Shown: piece by piece, positions 58,182 through 64,000 of the stretch
Layout: every line of letters begins with the position of its first letter
How positions within the stretch are numbered: position 1 is the first letter of the stretch
Source: Oscillospiraceae bacterium
GTDB taxonomy: Bacteria; Bacillota; Clostridia; Oscillospirales; Oscillospiraceae
Reading direction: 5' to 3'
DNA: 64,000 bases
NCBI GenBank assembly: GCA_910575695.1
Contig: CAJTGJ010000002.1
Location: 62,001 to 126,000, forward strand
Translations under genes and position numbers: made by a program
Notes under the pieces: model-generated
What the model was told of the DNA's origin: nothing
The model's input: the letters and a program-made list of their open reading frames with translations, nothing else
Databases searched by the model: none

Positions 58182-60292
58182 TTTACATATACCTCCACAT
58201 TAGAAATTTCAGGTTGTTTGGGCTGCTTCATGCCCGCGGTGGTGGCGCAGATGAGCCTGTCGCACAGCAGCAGCAGGGCGGGCAGGGCGAAGATAACGGA
58301 TACCATGCTGACCACAGCGCCCCGGGCCATCAGCATACACATGGAGCTGATGATGTCGATCTCGGAATAGACGGCCACGCCGAAGGTGGCGGCGAACAGT
58401 CCCATGCCGGACACGAGGATGGATGGGATGGAGGTGGACAGGGCGGTGCGGACCGCCTTTTTCTTATCCGCGCCGTTGATGCGCTCCGTCTTATAACGGG
58501 TCGTCATCAATATGGCGTAGTCCACCGTGGCGCCCAGCTGGATGGTGCTGATGCAGATGGGGGCGATGAAGGGCAGGCTCTGGCCCAGGTAGTGGGGCAG
58601 GCCCAGGTTGACGAAGATCGCCGCCTCGATCACCGTGATGAGGATGAAGGGCAGGGTAAAGCTCTTTTCCACCAGGGCGACGATGAGGAGGATGGCGACG
58701 ATGGACACGGCGTTGACCATTTTGAAATCGTGGTCGGTGGTCTGGATCATGTCCTTCATGCAGGGGGCCTCGCCGATGAGCATTCCGCCCTGGTCGTACC
58801 GTTTCAAAATGTCGTTGAGCGCGCCGATCTGGGCGTTTACCGCGTCGGACGCCACCTTGTACTCGGAATTGATGAGCAGCAGCCGCCAGCGGTCGCTTTT
58901 CAGCACGGACGCGGCGGATTCAGGCAGGATCTCCTCCGGAACGCGGGAGCCTGTGATGGATTCCATCCCCAGCACATACTTCACGCCGTCTACCTGCTCC
59001 ATCTCCCGGGCCATGGCCCGCACGTCCTTGGCGGGCACGTCCGCGCTGACCAGCAGCATATGGGTGGAGGCCACGCCGAACTCCTCCCGGAGCTTGCCCT
59101 CGGCAATCACGTACTCCATGTCCTCGGGCAGGCACTGGCCCATGTCGTAGTACACCTCGCGGTTGGCCTTGCTGTAGCCGTACAGGGCGGGGGGAAGAAT
59201 GAGGGCAAAGGCCGCGAGGAACACGGGAAAGGCTTTCACCACGCCGCCGGACAATTTGCCCATGTTGGGGATGAGGGAGCGGTGGCGGGTCTTTTGCAGG
59301 GGCTTGTCGAACACCAGGATCAGAGCGGGCAGTACGGTGACACAGCCCAGCACGCCCAGCAGCACGCCCTTTGCCATCACAATGCCCAGGTCGCGGCCCA
59401 TGGTGAAGGACATGAAGCACAGGGCAATGAACCCGGCTACGGTGGTGATGGAGGAGCCCAGCACAGAGGTCAGGGTGGCCTGGATGGCGTTGGCCATGGC
59501 CTCGTTTTTGTCCTCGCACAGCCGCCGCTGTTCGTTGTAGCTGTTCCACAGGAAGATGGAATAGTCCATGGTGACCGCCAGCTGGAGCACCGCCGACAGG
59601 GCCTTGGTGATGTAGGAAATTTCACCCAGGAAGTAGTTGGTTCCCATGTTCATGAGGATCATCATGCCAATGCTGGCCAGGAACACGAAGGGTGCCAGGA
59701 AGCAGTCCAGCAGGAGCAGCATGGCCCCGCAGGCCAGCGCCACGGCGATGCCTACATAGATGGGCTCCTCCGCCTCGCACAGGTCCTTCAAATCGGTGAC
59801 CAGGGCGGACATACCGGACACGAAGCACTGTTCCCCGGCGGCGGACCGGATCTCCCGGATGGCGTCCATGGTCAGATCGGAGGAGGTGGATGTGTCGAAG
59901 AACACCGCCATCATGGTGGCGTTTCCGGCGTTGAACGCCTCATACAGCGTGTCGGGCAGCAGCTCCATGGGGACGGATATGTCCATCAGAGAGTCGAACC
60001 ACAGTACGGTCTCCACATGGTCCACCTGCTCCACCCGTGTTTTCAATTCGGCGCAGTCCCTGGCGGGCATATCCTCCAGGATGAGGAAGGAGAACGCGCC
60101 CTTGTTGAAGTCCTCCATCAGTGCGTCCTGGCCGATGACGGTGTCCATGTCCTCGGGGAGGTAGTTGAGCATATCGTAGTTGACCCGTGTGCCCGCCATG
60201 CCCAGCGCCGAGGGGATCATGAGCAGCAGGGCCAGTATGAGAATGGGTACGCGGTGCCTGACCACGGCTTTGGAAAAACGCATTTGAATCAT
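58178..60292 (-). CDS. MMPL/RND-family exporter
   Basis: 704-aa transporter with 12 predicted helices in two halves, each starting with one helix, a large outside domain and five helices. N-terminal VVRHRVPILILALLLMIPSALG, then YDMLNYLPEDMDTV. Functional residues are in LQLAVTMDYSIFLWNSYNE and LGATVDYAILMTTRYKTER (the Asp-Tyr pairs of MMPL proton relays). The start is ATG 60290-60292, with AAAGG only 4 nt upstream; ATG 60281-60283 is possible. It likely exports a lipid or hydrophobic compound under TetR control. Confidence 0.92.
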   Translation of the reverse strand: MIQMRFSKAVVRHRVPILILALLLMIPSALGMAGTRVNYDMLNYLPEDMDTVIGQDALMEDFNKGAFSFLILEDMPARDCAELKTRVEQVDHVETVLWFDSLMDISVPMELLPDTLYEAFNAGNATMMAVFFDTSTSSDLTMDAIREIRSAAGEQCFVSGMSALVTDLKDLCEAEEPIYVGIAVALACGAMLLLLDCFLAPFVFLASIGMMILMNMGTNYFLGEISYITKALSAVLQLAVTMDYSIFLWNSYNEQRRLCEDKNEAMANAIQATLTSVLGSSITTVAGFIALCFMSFTMGRDLGIVMAKGVLLGVLGCVTVLPALILVFDKPLQKTRHRSLIPNMGKLSGGVVKAFPVFLAAFALILPPALYGYSKANREVYYDMGQCLPEDMEYVIAEGKLREEFGVASTHMLLVSADVPAKDVRAMAREMEQVDGVKYVLGMESITGSRVPEEILPESAASVLKSDRWRLLLINSEYKVASDAVNAQIGALNDILKRYDQGGMLIGEAPCMKDMIQTTDHDFKMVNAVSIVAILLIVALVEKSFTLPFILITVIEAAIFVNLGLPHYLGQSLPFIAPICISTIQLGATVDYAILMTTRYKTERINGADKKKAVRTALSTSIPSILVSGMGLFAATFGVAVYSEIDIISSMCMLMARGAVVSMVSVIFALPALLLLCDRLICATTAGMKQPKQPEISNVEVYVK

Positions 60293-60306
60293 CCAACCTT
60301 TCTGAA

Positions 60307-60915
60307 TTACTTCCTCTGGCCATCCGCCATGAAGGTGGCGGCCTCGATTACATCGGGACGCTGGTGGTCTACGATCTTCACCGTGCTGACGGTCACGCAC
60401 AGGTTCAAAACGCCCTCCGCCAGCAGGGCCGCGCCCAGCAGGGCCGTCAGCAGACGGACGCTGTCCCAGGGCCGGAACACCAGGGCCAGCCCTGCCGCGC
60501 TGGTAACGATGGCCAGGACCAGCGTCAGCCACCAGGAGGAAATCCCGAACTGCCTGGAATCCATGGCGATCTGCACCTTGAACAGCCCGTCGGTGAGGAT
60601 GGCCACGCCCAGGGCGGTCAGGATGAAGCCCAGCACCTGGGCGGGCCGGGCCAGCACCAGCGCCCCCAGGGCGATGAGCAGAAGCCCGAAGCCCAGGTCG
60701 TATTGGAACGCCAGCCGGAACAGGTCCTTGGAGAAGTAGCCCACCAGCTTGATGGCGCCGAACAGGATCATGGCCGCGCCCAGCGCCCGGCTGATGGCCG
60801 CGGCGGACAGCTCCGGCCTTGCGATGAACAGCGCCCCCGCCCCGCAGAACACCAGGGACATGATGATGTATCCGGCCTTTGCCGCCCGCATGGGGGCTGT
60901 ACAACGGTTTTTCAC
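60307..60915 (-). CDS. DUF308 (HdeD-like) membrane protein
   Basis: 202-aa membrane protein with six helices (AGYIIMSLVFCGAGALFIARP, LGAAMILFGAIKLVGYFSK, LGFGLLLIALGALVLARP, VLGFILTALGVAILTDGLF, WWLTLVLAIVTSAAGLALVF, LTALLGAALLAEGVLNL). The GTG at 60913-60915 has GGAGG upstream; the open frame continues further without similarity. DUF308 covers acid-resistance HdeD. It is first gene of the MMPL operon, 14 bp before MMPL. Role unknown. Confidence 0.85.
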   Translation of the reverse strand: MKNRCTAPMRAAKAGYIIMSLVFCGAGALFIARPELSAAAISRALGAAMILFGAIKLVGYFSKDLFRLAFQYDLGFGLLLIALGALVLARPAQVLGFILTALGVAILTDGLFKVQIAMDSRQFGISSWWLTLVLAIVTSAAGLALVFRPWDSVRLLTALLGAALLAEGVLNLCVTVSTVKIVDHQRPDVIEAATFMADGQRK

Positions 60916-60960
60916 GGTTTGCGCCTCCTTCCTTGTTTGTGTTTCCCTTGGGTGATGATG

Positions 60961-60989
60961 AGTATAGCAGAGAGGAGAACCGTCTGCCA
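60961..60989 (-). promoter_or_regulatory. promoter of the DUF308-MMPL operon
   Basis: On the minus strand TGC-TATACT (TATACT at 60961-60966, extended -10) with TGGCAG (60984-60989) 17 bp upstream as a weak -35. It lies between the TetR-gene terminator and the operon start. Confidence 0.55.
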
Positions 60990-60991
60990 TG

Positions 60992-61030
60992 GGCAAAAAA
61001 AGTCCCCATGCCTGAAAATCAGGCATGGGG
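60992..61030 (-). terminator. terminator of the TetR gene, also dyad 1 of the operator array
   Basis: A perfect 12-bp stem (61004-61015 with 61019-61030, CCCCATGCCTGA) is followed on the minus strand by AC and seven T. Confidence 0.75.
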
Positions 61031-61097
61031 AAAAAGCTGTCTGAAATTCAGACACGGGACGGGCCTGTGCCTGAATTTCAGACATCAGCCCGTCCCG
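61009..61097. promoter_or_regulatory. three phased 17-bp dyads, candidate TetR operators
   Basis: TGCCTGAAAATCAGGCA (61009-61025), TGTCTGAAATTCAGACA (61038-61054) and TGCCTGAATTTCAGACA (61068-61084) are spaced 29-30 bp. The third is framed by a 12-bp inverted repeat (CACGGGACGGGC / GCCCGTCCCGTG). Confidence 0.75.
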
Positions 61098-61178
61098 TGC
61101 CGGATTTCGGTCCTGTCGCCACCGCGGGGGCCGCGAAGCGGCCCGCGGTAGACTTCAAGTGTTTTGACCATATTCTAT

Positions 61179-61721
61179 TCAGCGGCCCAAAAGCTCCATC
61201 CAGCCCTTTTGCAGGGCGCACACCCGCCGGAAATAGGCGGCGATGTCGTCCTTCATGCCGCCGTTGAGCCAGTCGATCACCGAGCCGAAGCACTCGCATT
61301 TGTGGAACCGTATCAGGGTCCGCAGATCCTCCGGGCTGAGGGCGCTCCCGGCAAACTCCGTCTGTAAGTAGGTGGAGACGATGTACTGGCAGGCGTCCAT
61401 GAGATACCGCTCAAACAGGTCCCGGTTCAGGGAGTTATAGATGTGGTAGACCGCCCGCCTGTTTTCCATCACCAGCTCCACCACCGCGTCGAAGCACTCC
61501 TCGACAGATGAAATGGTGGGGTGGTTCTGGATGAGGGCCTGGACCTGCTCCTGGACGATTTCGTCCACCAGGGCGGGCAGGCCGTCAAAGTGGTAGTAGA
61601 AGGAGTTGCGGTTGATGCCGCAGTCCTCCACGATGTCCTTCACGGTGATCTGGTTCAGGGGCCGCTGGTTGAGCAGTTTCAAAAATGTTTCCTTGATCGC
61701 CCTGCGGGTAAAATTAGCCAT
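61179..61721 (-). CDS. TetR-family transcriptional regulator
   Basis: 180-aa regulator. The start at ATG 61719-61721 has GGAGGTG 5 nt upstream; the frame runs further upstream but without family match. N-terminal HTH: ANFTRRAIKETFLKLLNQRPLNQITVKDIVEDCGINRNSFYYHFDGLPALVDEI, the TetR signature. The C-terminal ligand domain has a conserved-type FHKCECFGSVIDWLNGGMKDD end. It is encoded just upstream of the DUF308-MMPL operon, in the same direction, and the three dyads in between are its probable targets. Confidence 0.92.
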   Translation of the reverse strand: MANFTRRAIKETFLKLLNQRPLNQITVKDIVEDCGINRNSFYYHFDGLPALVDEIVQEQVQALIQNHPTISSVEECFDAVVELVMENRRAVYHIYNSLNRDLFERYLMDACQYIVSTYLQTEFAGSALSPEDLRTLIRFHKCECFGSVIDWLNGGMKDDIAAYFRRVCALQKGWMELLGR

Positions 61722-62056
61722 GGCTGCACCTCCGGCAAAATGGTCTGCCATAAGGCTACAGGCTGGAAGAGAAAAAGTCAAGCATAACTTTGTATATGCG
61801 CATTTGTCCCTGATCTGCCGGGGGAGCGCGTGAGGGCCGCCGTGAAAAATAGCATTTTCCGCCAGGATCTTGAATTGCAGCGGCGTTTGCGGTACACTAC
61901 AGACGTATTCAAAGCCCCAGCCCGCTGAGCCGCGCCCATCTTCCCCCTGCTCCGGGGCGTTTCAGCTCCGGGCCGAAGGGGCCGCCGTTCCTGGCGGCAG
62001 GGACGGCCCCGGGGACTGAGGGCGGCTGCATCATCAATCAAAGGGAGGACTTTACC
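61722..62056. promoter_or_regulatory. promoter and long leader of the GH88 gene
   Basis: 335 bp between the TetR gene and the GH88 gene. TTGAAT (61870-61875), a 17-bp spacer and TACACT (61893-61898) form the likely promoter, leaving a GC-rich leader of about 150 nt. The leader contains a hairpin (GGGGCCG with CGGCCCC, about 61978-62009). No known riboswitch recognised. Confidence 0.55.
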
Positions 62057-63271
62057 ATGGGAGAGGGGACGGCGAACCGTTCCAACCAGGAATGGCTGGA
62101 CAGCGTGTATGACAAGCTGAAGGTCAAGCTGAAGGCGGAGTGCCGCCGCGTGGGGACTGATATCCCGTACACCACCGGGGAGGACGGGAGGTACCGCGAC
62201 ATCATTGACACGGCCTACGGGAGAACGCCGGACGGCGGCGTCACCCTGGCCAACTGGACCAACGGCTTCTGGCCGGGGATGCTGTGGCAGATGTACCACG
62301 CCACCGGCGACACGGCCTACCGGGACGCCGCCGCGGGGGTGGAGGAGCGCCTGGAGGCGGTGCTGAAGGACTCGGAATCCGTCGGCCACGACCTGGGCTT
62401 TCTGTTCCTCCAGTCCTCCGTGGCCAACTACCGCGAGACCGGGGACAAGGAGGCGAAGCGCCGGGGCCTGCTGGCGGCGGCGGAGCTGGCCGCGCGGTAC
62501 AATCTGAAAGGGGAATTCCTCCGCGCCTGGTCCGGCCCCCGGGAGACCGAGCATGGCAAGCGGATGGGCGGCGGCGATATCCGGGGCTGGATGATTATCG
62601 ACAGCATGATGAACCTGCCCCTGCTGTACTGGGCGTCCCGGGAGCTGGACGACCCCCGGTTCAGCCAGATCGCCGTCAGCCACGCCAAAACCGTCCAGCG
62701 GTATATCGTCCGGCCCGATGGGAGCTGCAACCACATTGTGGCCCTGGACCCGGACACCGGCGAGTATCTTAACAATCCCGCCGGACAGGGCTATGGGCAG
62801 GGCTCCTCCTGGAGCCGGGGCCAGTCCTGGGCGGTGTACGGCTTCGCTCTGAGCTTCCGCCACACCGGGGACCAGTCCTTCCTGGACACCGCCAAACAGT
62901 GCGCCCACTACTGCGTCTCCAACATGGCTGTCACGGACTGGGTCCCCCTGGTGGACTACCGCCAGCCCGCCGAGCCGGTGAAGTACGATTCCACAGCCGC
63001 CATGATTACCGCCTGCGGCCTGCTGGAGATCGCCGGACACGTGGGGGAAAGCGAGGCCCGGTTTTACACGGAGGCGGCTTACCGCATCCTCCGGGCCTGC
63101 GAGGCAAAATTCGCCGACTGGGACCCCGAGCGGGATTCCATCCTCACCGGCGGGGCCTACTTCTACCACGATCCCACCGGGGAAAATACCGACCGGCCCA
63201 TCATCTACGCCGATTATTTCTTCATCGAGGCGGTTTTGCGCCTGAAAGGGAAAGATTTGTTCGAGTGGTGA
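62057..63271 (+). CDS. glycoside hydrolase family 88, unsaturated glucuronyl hydrolase
   Basis: 404-aa (alpha/alpha)6-barrel enzyme that hydrates the 4,5-unsaturated uronic acid at the end of oligosaccharides made by polysaccharide lyases, releasing it. Landmarks are LANWTNGFWPGMLWQMYHATGD, SVGHDLGFLF (Asp of the catalytic pair near residue 113), RGWMIIDSMMNLPLLYWAS (second Asp near 181) and GQGSSWSRGQSWAVYGFALS. No signal peptide, so it is cytosolic. AGGGAGG precedes the ATG. Substrates may be glycosaminoglycan, xanthan or other uronic acid-containing glycan fragments. Confidence 0.93.
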   Translation: MGEGTANRSNQEWLDSVYDKLKVKLKAECRRVGTDIPYTTGEDGRYRDIIDTAYGRTPDGGVTLANWTNGFWPGMLWQMYHATGDTAYRDAAAGVEERLEAVLKDSESVGHDLGFLFLQSSVANYRETGDKEAKRRGLLAAAELAARYNLKGEFLRAWSGPRETEHGKRMGGGDIRGWMIIDSMMNLPLLYWASRELDDPRFSQIAVSHAKTVQRYIVRPDGSCNHIVALDPDTGEYLNNPAGQGYGQGSSWSRGQSWAVYGFALSFRHTGDQSFLDTAKQCAHYCVSNMAVTDWVPLVDYRQPAEPVKYDSTAAMITACGLLEIAGHVGESEARFYTEAAYRILRACEAKFADWDPERDSILTGGAYFYHDPTGENTDRPIIYADYFFIEAVLRLKGKDLFEW

Positions 63272-63305
63272 CGGCGGAAACGGCGTGTGCATCACGCGGC
63301 TCTAT

Positions 63306-63351
63306 CAAACCGCGCCCAGGGGAGGGATTCCCGGACGCGGTTTGTTTTTTG
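63306..63351 (+). terminator. intrinsic terminator of the GH88 gene
   Basis: A 9-bp stem with a 21-nt loop and a T6 tract. Confidence 0.8.
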
Positions 63352-63498
63352 AAAAAAGCGTCAGGGCAGAAATTCCCTGGCCAGCGTATCCTCCGCCGGG
63401 ACCGGCGCCCGACAGAGGGCGTCCGGCCTGCCAGCCGGAGCGGGAGTGAAAGAAAATTTCTTTTCGTGCAAAACACGGAAATTATTTCGACTAATTCG

Positions 63499-63527
63499 TT
63501 GACACACTGGAAATTGTGCAGTATAAT
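63499..63527 (+). promoter_or_regulatory. consensus sigma-A promoter of the aldolase gene
   Basis: TTGACA-17-TATAAT, perfect in both boxes. TTTCGACTAATTCG lies just upstream. Confidence 0.85.
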
Positions 63528-63623
63528 TTTAATATCTACCGCATCCCATCGGGTTCGGCCGGACGCAGGCGATGCGCCGGTTTGAATAACAAATCTCTAA
63601 AAGGGAAGAAAGAAGGAACGCAC

Positions 63624-64000
63624 ATGAGGGATATCAGCAAATATCAAGGCATCATCCCAGCTTTTTATGCCTGCTATGAGGCTGACGGCAGCGTCAGCGC
63701 GGAGAAGGCCAGGCAGTGGACCCGCAAGCTGGTGGAGCTGGGGGTCAAGGGCGTCTACGTCTGCGGCTCCTCCGGCGAGTGCATCTACCTGGACAAAGAG
63801 GAGCGCAAAAAGACCCTGGAGGCCGTGGTGGAGGCGGCGGAGGGCAAATTGACCATCATCGCCCACGTGGCCTGCAACAACACGGCGGACAGCGTGGAGC
63901 TGGCGGCCCACGCCGAATCCCTGGGCGTTGACGCCATCGCGTCCATCCCCCCCATCTACTTCCATCTCCCCGAGCACGCCATCGCCCAATACTGGAACGA
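63624..64000 (+). CDS. DapA/NanA-family aldolase, cut by window end
   Basis: The first 125 codons of a class I TIM-barrel lyase: MRDISKYQGIIPAFYACYEA, then VELGVKGVYVCGSSGECIYLDKEERKKTLEAVVEAAEGKLTIIAHVACN and ESLGVDAIASIPPIYFHL. The GSSGE motif and the first-strand PAFYACYEADGSVS are closer to N-acetylneuraminate lyase than to dihydrodipicolinate synthase (usual GTTGE). AAGGAACG lies 6 nt before the ATG. The catalytic Lys and Tyr lie beyond or near the edge and cannot be checked fully. It fits catabolism of a sialic or keto-deoxy sugar acid alongside GH88. Confidence 0.87.
   Translation, partial: MRDISKYQGIIPAFYACYEADGSVSAEKARQWTRKLVELGVKGVYVCGSSGECIYLDKEERKKTLEAVVEAAEGKLTIIAHVACNNTADSVELAAHAESLGVDAIASIPPIYFHLPEHAIAQYWN

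Larger units (their letters stand above)
63272..63623. promoter_or_regulatory. intergenic region with terminator and consensus promoter
   Basis: 352 bp. CAAACCGCG (63306-63314) pairs with CGCGGTTTG (63336-63344) and is followed by six T, ending the GH88 transcript. TTGACA (63499-63504), 17 bp, TATAAT (63522-63527) is a full consensus promoter for the next gene, about 97 bp before its ATG. No gene is seen between. Confidence 0.82.

Noticed and set aside
60293..61009. N-terminal extension of the MMPL frame over the DUF308 gene
   Set aside because: DUF308 occupies this stretch in another frame, and MMPL similarity begins at about 60283.

Overview
The window looks like chromosome of a Gram-positive, high-GC gut Clostridia, most likely Oscillospiraceae (Flavonifractor/Lawsonibacter/Dysosmobacter-like). 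This is inferred from gene content and codon use (GC-rich housekeeping genes, uppP, FtsK/SpoIIIE, RodA-type SEDS protein, NrdR, S-layer-homology protein, DUF421/DUF4363 pair) and was not proven by any search. No tRNA, rRNA or CRISPR array was seen.

Bases 1-18.8 kb are ordinary backbone: an aconitase-family hydratase cut by the left edge, uppP, ftsK, an SLH protein, a RodA/FtsW protein divergent from tsaE-tsaB, nrdR, two small proteins, DUF421-DUF4363, carAB, three small hypotheticals and guaA.

Bases 18.78-41.9 kb hold two related integrative mobilizable elements stacked at the 3' end of guaA. IME1 (18776-29053) is bounded by a 10-bp direct repeat that encodes the last guaA codons. It carries an XRE repressor, xis, integrase, MobC-like protein, RepA-like ATPase, an array of 9-bp repeats, a candidate oriT and a low-GC cargo. 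The cargo is a small HTH regulator, a PstI/BsuBI-type adenine methyltransferase and endonuclease, and a 900-aa protein joining an Mrr-like nuclease to a STAND-type ATPase. IME2 starts at the second copy of the repeat. It has its own integrase, XRE/xis switch, RepA-like ATPase with the same kind of 9-bp array, a MobV relaxase with a pMV158-like oriT, an IS21 copy with a perfect target duplication, and a thiol/Fe-S cargo: two-component system, CXXC mini-protein, NapH-like ferredoxin and TlpA-like lipoprotein. Each element has paired direct integrase-arm repeats at both ends (TGGCAAC in IME1, TGGCTAC in IME2), always 11 bp apart. The distal att site of IME2 is missing and an IS256-type transposase gene lies where it should be.

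Bases 43.5-49.7 kb are accessory genes: a frameshifted membrane protein with a LytTR regulator, a PEBP / MBL hydrolase / NTF2-like operon, and an AraC / MBL / EamA / DUF2000 operon. From 49.8 kb to the end lie carbohydrate and membrane-transport modules: an AXE1-type esterase divergent from an AraC regulator, a sugar ABC importer with a Gfo/Idh/MocA oxidoreductase, an MMPL exporter operon (DUF308, MMPL, YhgE-like heptad-repeat lipoprotein) downstream of a TetR gene with three phased 17-bp dyads, a GH88 unsaturated glucuronyl hydrolase, and the start of a DapA/NanA-family aldolase. The esterase, importer, oxidoreductase, hydrolase and aldolase fit use of host or plant glycans.
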